Shown one piece after another: positions 1 to 10,249 of a DNA stretch of 34,189 nucleotides. Position numbers and translations under genes: made by a program. The notes under the pieces are model-generated. The model was not told where the DNA came from and searched no databases. It saw nothing but the letters and a program-made list of their open reading frames with translations. Each line of letters opens with the position of its first letter. The stretch's first letter is position 1. Location of the stretch: contig NZ_MKKE01000040.1 in the NCBI RefSeq assembly GCF_001942305.1, positions 1 through 34,189 of the forward strand, in the 5' to 3' direction. This DNA is from Saccharomonospora sp. CUA-673 (GTDB lineage Bacteria; Actinomycetota; Actinomycetes; Mycobacteriales; Pseudonocardiaceae).

Positions 1-79
1 ACACCTCAGCAGCATCAGCCCGAGCCCGCAAAGCAAGAACCGACCGAGCCTCGTCAACAATCCCCTCAACATCTCTCAC
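1..79 (-). CDS. 5' end of a probable DUF222/13E12-type protein (partial)
   Basis: Reading the minus strand from a GTG at 79-77 gives an open frame that runs off the left edge, with about 26 codons visible. The peptide includes DEARSVLALRARADAAEV. This Ala/Arg-rich amphipathic start resembles the N-termini of actinobacterial DUF222/13E12-repeat proteins, which often carry a C-terminal HNH nuclease domain. A TATAGT hexamer at 91-86 would place the transcription start on or next to the GTG, so the mRNA may be leaderless. The family assignment rests on a short stretch and is tentative. The catalytic part, if any, lies outside the window. Confidence 0.42.
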   Translation of the reverse strand, partial: MRDVEGIVDEARSVLALRARADAAEV

Positions 80-240
80 GCAACCACTATACCGAACAAA
101 TGATCGACATTCACCACCCACAAGGACGACGAACAACCACCACGCAAAGTAACAAAACATCCCCGAAGAATCGACACCGCCGAAGCGAAGCAAGGCCAAA
201 CCCGCCAACCACCCACTCCACCCACAAACCCGCCCCCGTG

Positions 241-382
241 AAGTGCCATCCCGTCGACCTAAAGCCGAACCATCACACTGCAGTCAGGGCGCAACCCGAA
301 ACCAAACAGGCGCCCAACAACGAAACCTTGCGCCCTGGCTGCAGTGTGATACCCCAAACGAGAGGTCGACGGGATGACACTT
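241..382. repeat. Large two-block inverted repeat
   Basis: Two arms face each other around a loop of about 33 nt (295-327). The outer blocks, 241-260 and 363-382, match at 19 of 20 positions. The inner blocks, 272-294 and 328-350, match at 22 of 23. Between them lie unpaired stretches of 11 and 12 nt. The inner block contains ATCACACTGCAG. The loop-side sequence holds GAAACC twice. No credible gene overlaps it. It could be a miniature mobile element, a long RNA hairpin, or a bidirectional terminator between the DUF222-like gene and the GNAT gene. Confidence 0.85.
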
Positions 383-473
383 CCCCCGGCGGCAAAGCCG
401 CCCCACCATCCCGGAGACCTGCCCGCCGGCGAGGCATCCCCTACCCCAAAGCAACAAAACCGCGCCGCGACCT

Positions 474-515
474 GCCAACACAACGACGCGAGATGCCAAC
501 ACACCGCCGCAACCC
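474..515 (-). repeat. Degenerate 21-bp repeat remnant, two units
   Basis: Two consecutive 21-bp units, 474-494 and 495-515, each begin GCCAACACA on the plus strand. Read on the minus strand they match the TGTTGGC end of the family described at 1078-1161. The core is diverged (CAACGAC and CCGCCGC instead of CGGCGAC). The remnant lies about 40 bp beyond the stop codon of the GNAT gene. Confidence 0.6.
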
Positions 516-553
516 GCCCCCACGGCCCCCACGGCACCCCCACCTCCCGATCC

Positions 554-3350
<2,797 letters not shown>

Positions 3351-3436
3351 TCAGGGGTACCGACATTCCGCCGACCCGCTCCACCGCGTGAGCGACGTCC
3401 CCACGCGCGACCGGCGACCACCGTATGCTGACCCCG

Positions 3437-3877
3437 ATGACCGCGCCCTCGAGTTCCACGCCCCACGACGCGCTGGCCCGCCTGCGGGCGATGGCCGCGG
3501 ACGGGACGTTGGCGCGGCTCTGCGCCGAGCATCACGTCGACCTCCTCGTCGCCCACGGCAGCGCCGTCGACCCGGAACCGCTGCGCCCACCGCGCGACCT
3601 CGACCTGGCCTACCTGACGACGCGGCGGGAGCGGGTCGACCGGCTCGCGCTGACCAACGCCCTGCTCGCCGCGCTGCGCTTCGACGACCTGGACCTGATG
3701 AACCTCAACGGTGCGAACCCCGTGGCGATGGCACGAGCACTCGGCCCCGGGCGCAACGAGGTGCTGTACGAGGCCGAGGACGGCCTGTTCGCCACCATGC
3801 AGATCGCCGCACTCAAGATGGAGATGGAGACCCGCTGGATGCGCCGACGTGACCTCGAACTGATGGCGGAGCGCTGA
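3437..3877 (+). CDS. Small nucleotidyltransferase-fold protein
   Basis: A 146-residue protein with the minimal nucleotidyltransferase signature: G41-S42 in VAHGSAVDPEP, then D54-L-D56 in RPPRDLDLAYL, and a later Asp in FDDLDLMNL that can complete the metal triad. Members transfer a nucleotide to protein or RNA targets, and many are antitoxins paired with a HEPN toxin. No HEPN-like partner is adjacent, so this copy is an orphan. ATG 3437 is preferred to ATG 3425 because a TATGCT hexamer at 3424-3429 overlaps the latter and is spaced for a leaderless start at 3437. It is divergent from ligA and convergent with the unknown gene at 3906. The substrate is unknown. Confidence 0.75.
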   Translation: MTAPSSSTPHDALARLRAMAADGTLARLCAEHHVDLLVAHGSAVDPEPLRPPRDLDLAYLTTRRERVDRLALTNALLAALRFDDLDLMNLNGANPVAMARALGPGRNEVLYEAEDGLFATMQIAALKMEMETRWMRRRDLELMAER

Positions 3878-3905
3878 ACGACGTCGTAGTCGCGGTCGAG
3901 CGACG

Positions 3906-4685
3906 CTACTGCTTGCCCGTGTCCGGGTCGGCCGGGTCGTCGGAGCCGGCACCGTCCGGGTCGTCGGGGACGCCGGCGAGGCGGCGGACCATGGTGCGGA
4001 ACTCGACCAGGGTCACCGTGTTGCTGGGCTCCTGCACGGCGGTCTCCACGCGGCGCAGCCGTTCGGCGGCCAGGCGCTCCCCGAGCGTCACGTCGAGCGG
4101 CAGGAACGTCATGGTCCGCTGCGTCGACTCGTCGACCTGCTCGAACAGCGGATGGTGCACGGCGACGTCCACCAGGCCCGTGTCGTCGTCGGTCTGCGCC
4201 ACGACCCGCGTCTGCCCCAGTTCGAACCGCCGGCCGGCGAAGTTCACCGCCACCCCCGACGGATCGGGCACCGGCGGCACCGAGTCGTGGTACTCCCAGA
4301 TCGCGTCGTCCGGCGGCGCCGCGGCCTTCCACGCGTCGGTGTACGGCCGCAGTTCGGGGTCCTCCCTGCCGCTGACCACCAGGGCGTAGATCGCCCGCCG
4401 TCCGCGGTCCAGGCTGAACTGCAGACCCGGGTGCACCGCGGCCACCGGTTCGACAATCAGGTTCTCCGCGCGCTCGCTGTCGCCCTCCCCCAGTGCCGCG
4501 CTCAGATGCGGCAGCAACTCCGCCCACGTCCGCCAGAAGTCGGCGGCCGCGGCGTGCGGATCGTCCGGGACGGCCTGCTCGGGCCACGGCGTCCGCGGAT
4601 CCGGCATGTCCCCCATCGCATCCGCACCGGCCCGGTCAGCAGCGCCGTCCTCGCCGGAACGGCGTTTCCTACGGAACCACCCCAT
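3906..4685 (-). CDS. Conserved-looking protein of unknown function
   Basis: A 259-residue protein, not recognised. It starts with a basic patch (MGWFRRKRRSG), followed by an acidic, Pro-rich linker. A folded-looking middle (roughly 45-235) contains FWRTWAELLPHLSAAL, VHPGLQFSLDRGRRAIYAL and WEYHDSVPPVPDP. The tail is acidic, Asp/Pro-rich and probably disordered. There are no membrane spans or signal peptide. Codon use and amino-acid pattern are those of a real gene. The start is 12 bp after the stop of the MetE-like gene, so the two are probably co-transcribed. The function is open. Confidence 0.72.
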   Translation of the reverse strand: MGWFRRKRRSGEDGAADRAGADAMGDMPDPRTPWPEQAVPDDPHAAAADFWRTWAELLPHLSAALGEGDSERAENLIVEPVAAVHPGLQFSLDRGRRAIYALVVSGREDPELRPYTDAWKAAAPPDDAIWEYHDSVPPVPDPSGVAVNFAGRRFELGQTRVVAQTDDDTGLVDVAVHHPLFEQVDESTQRTMTFLPLDVTLGERLAAERLRRVETAVQEPSNTVTLVEFRTMVRRLAGVPDDPDGAGSDDPADPDTGKQ

Positions 4686-4697
4686 GATGTCCCCCTT

Positions 4698-5735
4698 CTA
4701 CCACCGCTCGGGCGGCTCGACGAACGCCTTCCCGACGTCCCGGGTCAACGACAATGCCCGACGCAACCAGCCACCCGTCGCGCCGGCCAGCCCGCACGTC
4801 GGCGTCACGAACGTCCGCTCGGCGAGGATCGACCGGTTGAAGCCCAACCGATCCACCAGGTCCAGCGCCGGCCGTGCCACCTCGTCCAGGCTCGGGTCCA
4901 CCGCGGGCGGCTGCCCCGGAATCAGTCCCAGGCCGAGGCGCACCCCGGCGTCCCACGCCTCGCCGAGCTCGTCGAGCAGCGCGCCGGGTGCGCCGTCGAG
5001 CAACGTCCCGTCGAGCGCGATCGCGTCGGCGCCGGCGGACCGCAGCAGCGCCACCGGCGGGCGGCGGGCGCACGTGTGCACCACCACCGGGTTGCCCGTG
5101 ATCTCGGCGGCCGCGGTGAACGTGCGGCGCAGCAGCTCGCGCGCGTCCGGTTCCGGCACGGCGCCGACCGTGCCGTAGCCCGACGCCGTCGGCAGCGAGC
5201 CGGCGAGCACGTCGGGCAGCATCGGCTCGTCGAACTGCACCACGACGCCCGCACCGGTGCGGTCGGACAGCTCGGCCACGTGCGCGGCCAGGCCTTCGAG
5301 CAGCGAGTCGACGACGTCGCGGGTCGCGCCCCGGTCGGTGAGCACCCGATGTCCGCGGGCCAGTTCGACGCCGGCCGCGAGCGTCCACGGCCCCGCGACC
5401 TGCGTCTTCACGGCCCACGGCGTGCCGCCTGCGTGCTCGGCGGCCTCGGTGACGGCGTCGACGTCCCAGCGCATCAGGTCCACCGCGCGCCGGTGCTGAT
5501 GGCCCGGCCGCTGCGCGATCCGGTACCCGGTGGGCACGACGTCCACGGCGATGTCGACAAGCAGACCCGCGGTGCGGCCCAGCAGGTCGGCGCCGACACC
5601 GCGCGCGGGCAACTCGGGAAGGTGGGGCAGGTCGGGCAGCTCGCCGAAGACGATCGCCGCGGCCTCCGCGACGTCCGTACCCGGCATCGAGCCGATCCCG
5701 GTGGCCATGCCCTGCGGCCATGCTCGCTCACTCAC
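4698..5735 (-). CDS. MetE C-domain-like protein (B12-independent methionine synthase family)
   Basis: About 345 residues, the size of one MetE catalytic (UROD-like TIM barrel) domain rather than the two-domain MetE of about 750. Zinc-site residues are visible: the His-x-Cys pair in VVVHTCARRPP and the late Cys in TPTCGLAG. The N-terminus MATGIGSMPGTD is typical of the family. Stand-alone versions sit beside ligA in actinobacteria (Rv3015c next to ligA Rv3014c in M. tuberculosis). Methyl transfer to a thiol is likely, but the methyl donor is uncertain because the folate-binding N-domain is absent. GTG 5735 (VSERAWPQGMATG) is preferred over the longer frame from 5786, whose extra residues are unlike the family. 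Confidence 0.85.
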   Translation of the reverse strand: MSERAWPQGMATGIGSMPGTDVAEAAAIVFGELPDLPHLPELPARGVGADLLGRTAGLLVDIAVDVVPTGYRIAQRPGHQHRRAVDLMRWDVDAVTEAAEHAGGTPWAVKTQVAGPWTLAAGVELARGHRVLTDRGATRDVVDSLLEGLAAHVAELSDRTGAGVVVQFDEPMLPDVLAGSLPTASGYGTVGAVPEPDARELLRRTFTAAAEITGNPVVVHTCARRPPVALLRSAGADAIALDGTLLDGAPGALLDELGEAWDAGVRLGLGLIPGQPPAVDPSLDEVARPALDLVDRLGFNRSILAERTFVTPTCGLAGATGGWLRRALSLTRDVGKAFVEPPERW

Positions 5736-5793
5736 GACCCCGATTGTTTCCCATCGGCCCGCGGCCGGCCGCGGGGCCCGGGGCACCGGCCGG

Positions 5794-6711
5794 CTACCCG
5801 TCCGGGTGCCCCAGCAGCTCGGCGAATCGCTCCGCGCCCGGCGACTCGACGGGGAAATGCCCGGCGCCTTCCAGCGGCACGTACTGCTTGGGGGCGGCGA
5901 TCCGGTCGAAGAACCGCAGGCTCAGCTCCGCCGGGGTCCACCGGTCGTCGGCCGGATGCGCCAGCACGACCGGGGTGGAGGTCGCGTCCTCGGGTTCGAC
6001 GGCAGGCTGTGAGTCGAAGAAGCTGCGGAAGAAGCCCAACGGCATCCGGCCCCCACCGCCGCGACGATCGCGCAGCACGACGTCGGCCAGCTCCGGATCA
6101 TTGGCGATCGCGCGCATGTTCGTCAGCCACGGCAACGGAACCCGGACCCCGGCCAACGGTCCCGCGGCGGCCCGCAACACGGGTCGCGCGAGCGGGCCCA
6201 TCCACCGGAACCGGGCGGCGGCCGCGCGGGCGCCGGCGTCGTTGGGGTCGAGCAGGCACGTCACGATCAGGCGATCGACCGCGTTCGTGCGGGTGGCCAC
6301 CTCGTAGGAGAGCATGCCGCCGACACTGGCGCCGAGCAGCCACAATGGACCGTCGTGCCGCTGCCGGTGCTCCACCGTCAGATCACGCGCCAGCGCGACC
6401 CAGTCGGGATAGCGGATCGCCGATCTGTTCGGCACGCGGGTGTGCCCGTAACCGGGCATGTCAGGAACCACCACGTGCACACCACGTTGTGCAGCCAACG
6501 CCGCGAACGGCCACATCAGCGCCGCATGGCCGCCGGCGCCGTGGAACGCGATCGCGTGGACATCGGCGTCCGGGTCGCCGATCCGCTCCACGTGGACGTC
6601 CGCATCGCGCCACCGCCACCACGTCGACTCGCGCCGCGGCGGCGGTTCGGCGCGCAGACTCTCGGGCAGGAAACGGCGGTAAACTTCGTGCATACGACTG
6701 TCCTCGTCCAT
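5794..6711 (-). CDS. Alpha/beta hydrolase
   Basis: About 305 residues, cytoplasmic, no signal peptide. The alpha/beta hydrolase triad is readable: nucleophile elbow LLGASVGGMLSYEV (G-x-S-x-G), an acid in HPADDRWTP, and the base in GAGHFPVESP. An oxyanion-hole HGAGGHAALMWP comes earlier, followed by VVVPDMPGYGHT. The substrate is unknown; an ester or lipid-like compound is plausible given the acyl-CoA ligase nearby. The start is ATG 6711 (MDEDSRMHEV) or ATG 6693 (MHEVYRRF), undecided. It is divergent from the TetR gene across about 51 bp containing a palindrome, which suggests control by that regulator. Confidence 0.86.
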   Translation of the reverse strand: MDEDSRMHEVYRRFLPESLRAEPPPRRESTWWRWRDADVHVERIGDPDADVHAIAFHGAGGHAALMWPFAALAAQRGVHVVVPDMPGYGHTRVPNRSAIRYPDWVALARDLTVEHRQRHDGPLWLLGASVGGMLSYEVATRTNAVDRLIVTCLLDPNDAGARAAAARFRWMGPLARPVLRAAAGPLAGVRVPLPWLTNMRAIANDPELADVVLRDRRGGGGRMPLGFFRSFFDSQPAVEPEDATSTPVVLAHPADDRWTPAELSLRFFDRIAAPKQYVPLEGAGHFPVESPGAERFAELLGHPDG

Positions 6712-6723
6712 ACACCCATCCCA

Positions 6724-6739
6724 GCCTCCGCCCGGAGGC
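6724..6739. promoter_or_regulatory. Candidate TetR operator
   Basis: GCCTCC and GGAGGC arms surround a 4-nt centre (GCCC) in the short gap between the divergent hydrolase and TetR genes. TetR-family repressors commonly bind such palindromes in divergent promoters. The assignment is positional inference only. Confidence 0.35.
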
Positions 6740-6762
6740 GTGACAACTCGCATTGGGACCCC

Positions 6763-7428
6763 ATGGACACGCCCCGAAAACACCCGCGTCAGCAGCGCTC
6801 CCGCGCCACGGTCGAGGCCGTGCTCGAGGCGGCTGCTCAGGTTTTCGAACGCGAGGGCATGGCCGCGACCACCAACCGCATCGCCGAACGCGCCGGGTTC
6901 TCCATCGGCACGGTGTACCAGTACTTCCCCAACAAACACGCGATCCTCGCCGCCCTCGCCGAACGGCACATCGACGACGCGGCCACGCAGTTGCGGGCCA
7001 CGTTCGCCGAACTCGACGCGGCGAACGCCGGTTGGAAGGAGACGGTGCACGCGGTCTGCACGACACTGGCCCGGCTGCACGCCGACCGCCCGCGGCTCCA
7101 CACGGTGCTCTACGACCTGGCACCGCGCGTACCCGAGGGCGTCGCCCGGTTGCACACCCTGCACGCCGAGACGACCGCGGCCGTCGCAGCCGCGCTGCGC
7201 CGGTGCGGTGCCGACACCGGGGTGGATCCCGAGCACACGGCCGCACTGGTGGTCCACACCGCCGAGGCGACCCTGCACCGCGTGCTGCTCACCGACTCCG
7301 TGTCCGACTCTGCGCCCGACCCCGTGTCCAGCCCCGCGTCCGGCCCCGCGTCCGGCGCCGATGTGGCCGACATCGCCGAACGCCTCGCCGCGACCCTGCT
7401 GGCCCTCGTCCCCGCGCCTACGCGCTGA
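6763..7428 (+). CDS. TetR family transcriptional regulator
   Basis: A 221-residue protein of normal TetR length. The N-terminal helix-turn-helix is clear: RSRATVEAVLEAAAQVF, then TTNRIAERAGFSIGTVYQYF and PNKHAILAAL (residues about 12-65). The rest is a divergent helical ligand-binding domain with the pattern of a TetR C-domain. A Ser/Pro/Ala linker (about residues 178-198) is encoded by five 12-bp tandem units. ATG 6763 gives the usual short arm before the DNA-binding domain. It is divergent from the alpha/beta hydrolase, its likely target, and its last 11 bp overlap the end of the convergent acyl-CoA ligase gene. Confidence 0.9.
   Translation: MDTPRKHPRQQRSRATVEAVLEAAAQVFEREGMAATTNRIAERAGFSIGTVYQYFPNKHAILAALAERHIDDAATQLRATFAELDAANAGWKETVHAVCTTLARLHADRPRLHTVLYDLAPRVPEGVARLHTLHAETTAAVAAALRRCGADTGVDPEHTAALVVHTAEATLHRVLLTDSVSDSAPDPVSSPASGPASGADVADIAERLAATLLALVPAPTR
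7294..7353 (+). repeat. 12-bp tandem repeat inside the TetR gene
   Basis: Five imperfect units of 12 bp (7294-7305 through 7342-7353; forms such as GACTCCGTGTCC and GGCCCCGCGTCC) encode a four-residue Ser/Pro/Ala-rich period. It is probably a flexible, length-variable loop in the ligand domain. Confidence 0.7.
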
Positions 7429-9053
7429 AGCGGTCCCGCAGTTCGCGTTTGAGGATCTTGCCGGAGGCGTTGCGCGGCAGGTCGTCGACGAAGTGCACCT
7501 GCTTGGGCACCTTGAACGGCGCCAGCCGCTCCTTGACCCACTGCGTCAGCTCCGCCGCGTCCGGCGCGTCCGGGCCGGCGTCCTTGGTGACCACGACCGC
7601 GGTGATCGCCTCGATCCACCGCTCGTCCGGCAGGCCCACGACCGCCACCTCGCCGACCGCCGGATGCGTGTACAGCGCGTCCTCGACCTCCCGCGAGGCC
7701 ACCATGACCCCGCCGGTGTTGATGACGTCCTTGATGCGGTCGACGACGAAGATGTAGCCCTCCTCGTCCACCCGCACCAGGTCACCGGAGTGGAACCATC
7801 CTCCCCCGCCGGCTACGCCCTCGTTGGCGGGGCGCCCCCACTGCCGGCTACGCCCTCATTGGCGGGGGGACCCCCATTCCCGCCACCAAAAACTTCAGCC
7901 GACTCCTCGGGTTTGTCCCAGTAGCCGAGGCACAGCTGCGCGACCGGTAAACGATCTCGCCCTCGCCACCCGGCTCCACGTCGTTGCCGTCGGTGTCGAC
8001 CACGCGCGCCTCGACGAACAACACCGGCCGCCCTGCCGAATCGGGGCGCGTGTCGTGGTCCTCGGGGCGCAGCACGCACGCCAACGGCCCGATCTCCGAC
8101 TGGCCGAAGCAGTTGTAGAACCCCAGTTCCGGCAACGTGGTGCGCAGCCGTTCGAGAATCGGCCCCGGCATGATCGAGGCCCCGTAGTACGCCTTGCGCA
8201 ATGTGGACAGATCGCGGGTGCCGAAGTCCGGGTGGTTGGCGAGCGCGACCCACAGGGTGGGCGCGGCGAAGAACGCGCCGTGCCGGTCGTCGGCCATGCG
8301 CCGCAGGATGTCGGCCGGGTCGGGCGTCTCGACGATCGTGTTGGTCGCCCCGACCGCCAGCCACGGCAGCAGGAACACGTGCATCTGCGCCGAGTGGTAC
8401 AGCGGCATCACGTGCAGCGGCGCGTCGTCGGCGGTCAGGTCGAGGTCGACGATGCACGACAGGTACTCGTGCACCAGCGCGCGATGGGTCATCATCGCGC
8501 CCTTCGGCCGCGACGTCGTGCCCGACGTGTAGAGCAGCTGGGCCAGATCGGTGTCGGCGACCGTGACGTCGAGCTCCGGCACCTCGCCCGCACCGGCGGC
8601 GGCGAGCAGCGAGTCGTCGGCGTCGCGGAGCGGCACGACCCGGTCGACGTCGAGGTCGAGGTCGTCGAGGTGGCCGCGCAGAGCCGGGTCGGCAAGCACC
8701 GTCCGGCTGCCCGACTGCGTCACCAGATAGGCCAGCTCGGCGCCGGTCAGGTTGTAGTTGACCGGCACGTGCACCAGGCCCGCGCGGGCGCACGCGAGGA
8801 AGCCGATGAGGTAGGCGTCGGAGTTCTTGCCGTACGCCGCGACCCGGTCGCCGTGGGCCAGTCCGAGCGACAGCAGGTGCGCCGCGGCGCGCGTGACGGC
8901 GGCGTCCAGTTCGGCGTAGGTCCACGTGCGGTCGGCGAACCGCACGGCCACGCGGTTCGGGGTGCGCGACGCGCTCCGCCGCGGGACGTCCGCGATCGTG
9001 CTCGACAGGCTGGCAGGCGGGGCCGCAGCTGCGGCGAGCCCTGGGTTCGGCAT
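7418..9053 (-). CDS. AMP-forming acyl-CoA ligase with an inserted repeat (two apparent frameshifts)
   Basis: An ANL-superfamily enzyme that activates a carboxylic acid to acyl-AMP and then acyl-CoA. Motifs in order: LLYTSGTTSRPKGAMM (A3, with Ser where Gly is usual), YNCFGQSEIGPLA (A5), WFHSGDLV (A7), VVDRIKDVINTGG (A8) and the catalytic lysine in NASGKILKREL (A10). ATG 9053 has a strong GGAGGAG ribosome site. One base seems lost near 7939-7941 (TCG-CCG-CAG to TCGCGCAG). Another is lost at about 7827-7835 inside a 36-bp tandem repeat just before A7. With both restored the frame is continuous and carries about 25 extra Gly/Pro-rich residues. It is separated from mnmA by a terminator. The substrate is probably a fatty or other hydrophobic acid. 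Confidence 0.88.
7808..7878 (-). repeat. 36-bp tandem repeat inserted in frame in the acyl-CoA ligase
   Basis: Two units, 7808-7842 (35 bp, one base short) and 7843-7878 (36 bp), share GCCGGCTACGCCCTC, then TTGGCGGGG and a C-run. On the coding strand each is 12 codons, reading NGGPPANEGVAG and SGGAPANEGVAG once the missing base is restored. Within each unit the G-run and C-run can pair as a short hairpin. It lies in the loop between the A5 and A7 motifs, where homologues have only a few residues. Confidence 0.85.
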
Positions 9054-9126
9054 CGAACTCCTCCGTGATCGCGTTCGCGACCGGCATGGTCGATGACGAT
9101 CTTCCCCCAGGTGCGCCGCACCGTTC

Positions 9127-9153
9127 AACACCCGCCCGCGGCGGGCGGGTGTT
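9127..9153 (-). terminator. Strong hairpin terminator after mnmA
   Basis: A perfect inverted repeat with 13-bp arms (AACACCCGCCCGC and its complement) around one central base ends immediately before the mnmA stop codon complement at 9154. It has no long U-tract, as usual in actinobacteria. It should separate mnmA from the acyl-CoA ligase, although it also lies within the 5' region of the latter. Confidence 0.75.
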
Positions 9154-10245
9154 TCAGGCGGTGGCGGCGATCTTGGCGCTGCCGAGGACCACGTCGCCGG
9201 CCTCGGCGTCGGGGCGGTACATCACGGCGACCTGACCGGGGGCCACGCCCGTGAGCGGCTCGTGCAGCGACATCCGCACCTCGTCGCCGTCGGCCTCGGC
9301 GACCGCGGGCGCCATGCCGCCGTGCGCGCGCACCTGCACGACGCACTCGGTCGGCCCGTCCAACCGGCGCTGCGACGGCCAGATCGCGCGGTCGGCGTCG
9401 ATCCGCGAGACGGCCAGCTCCTGCGACGAGCCGACCTTCACGGTGCCGGACACCGGCTCGAGCGAGAGCACGTACCGCGGCTTTCCGTCGGACGCGGGCG
9501 CGTCGATGCCCAGGCCCTTGCGCTGGCCGACGGTGAAGCCGTGCACACCCGTGTGGCGGCCGAGCACCGCACCGGTGTCGGCGTCGACGAGGTCACCGGG
9601 ACGCTCACCGAGACGCGACTCGAGGAACTTCTTCGTGTCGCCGTCGGGGATGAAGCAGATGTCGTGGCTGTCCGGCTTGTCGGCCACGGCGAGCCCGCGC
9701 TCGGTCGCTTCGACGCGCACGTCCGGCTTGCGCGAACCTCCCAACGGGAACATCGCGTGCCGCAGCTGCTCGGGGGTGAGCGAGGCCAGCACGTACGACT
9801 GGTCCTTGTCCTCGTCGGCGCTGCGCCGCAACTCCGGCACACCATCCACAACGGACAGGCGCGCGTAGTGGCCCGTGCAGACCGCGTCGAACCCCAGACC
9901 GACGGCCTTCTCCAGCAACGCCTCGAACTTGATCTTCTCGTTGCACGTCATGCACGGGTTCGGGGTGCGGCCCGCGGCGTACTCGCCGACGAACGTCTCC
10001 ACGACCTCCTCGGTGAACCGCTCCGCGAAATCCCAGACGTAGAACGGGATCCCGAGGATGTCGGCGGCCCGGCGGGCATCGCGCGAGTCCTCGATCGTGC
10101 AGCACCCGCGCGCGCCGGTGCGCAGGGTGCCGGGCTTGGCTGACAACGCAAGGTGCACGCCGGTGACGTCGTGTCCGGCCTCGACCGCCCGCGCGGCCGC
10201 CACCGCCGAATCCACACCCCCGCTCATCGCGGCCAGTACGCGCAT
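9154..10245 (-). CDS. mnmA: tRNA-specific 2-thiouridylase MnmA
   Basis: MnmA adds sulfur to U34 of tRNAs for Lys, Glu and Gln, using ATP and sulfur delivered from cysteine desulfurase. The 363-residue length is standard. Visible sites: the PP-loop [11 protein letters not shown] (residues 7-17), the catalytic Cys101 in [12 protein letters not shown], the second catalytic Cys197 in [30 protein letters not shown], and the C-terminal beta-barrel. The start ATG 10245 lies 4 bp after the stop of the cysteine desulfurase gene, so the two form an operon and act in sequence in the sulfur relay. A strong hairpin follows the stop. Confidence 0.97.
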   Translation of the reverse strand: MRVLAAMSGGVDSAVAAARAVEAGHDVTGVHLALSAKPGTLRTGARGCCTIEDSRDARRAADILGIPFYVWDFAERFTEEVVETFVGEYAAGRTPNPCMTCNEKIKFEALLEKAVGLGFDAVCTGHYARLSVVDGVPELRRSADEDKDQSYVLASLTPEQLRHAMFPLGGSRKPDVRVEATERGLAVADKPDSHDICFIPDGDTKKFLESRLGERPGDLVDADTGAVLGRHTGVHGFTVGQRKGLGIDAPASDGKPRYVLSLEPVSGTVKVGSSQELAVSRIDADRAIWPSQRRLDGPTECVVQVRAHGGMAPAVAEADGDEVRMSLHEPLTGVAPGQVAVMYRPDAEAGDVVLGSAKIAATA

Positions 10246-10249
10246 GGGC

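Larger units (their letters stand above)
80..553. other. Gene-free stretch left of the GNAT gene
   Basis: Nothing here looks like a conserved protein. The frames that stay open encode Arg/Pro-rich low-complexity peptides typical of random GC-rich DNA. The stretch holds the TATAGT hexamer of the left-edge gene (86-91), the inverted repeat at 241-382, and a degenerate remnant of the 21-bp repeat family at 474-515. Positions 100-230 are unusually C/A-rich on the plus strand. Confidence 0.6.

Noticed and set aside
233..388. CCCCCG on both sides of the inverted repeat as a target-site duplication
   Set aside because: Short C-runs are common in this DNA and the copies are not placed symmetrically against the repeat ends.
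4152..6743. 863-codon plus-strand open frame across the hypothetical, MetE-like and hydrolase genes
   Set aside because: It is antisense to three recognisable genes, Arg/Pro/His-rich, without a plausible fold.
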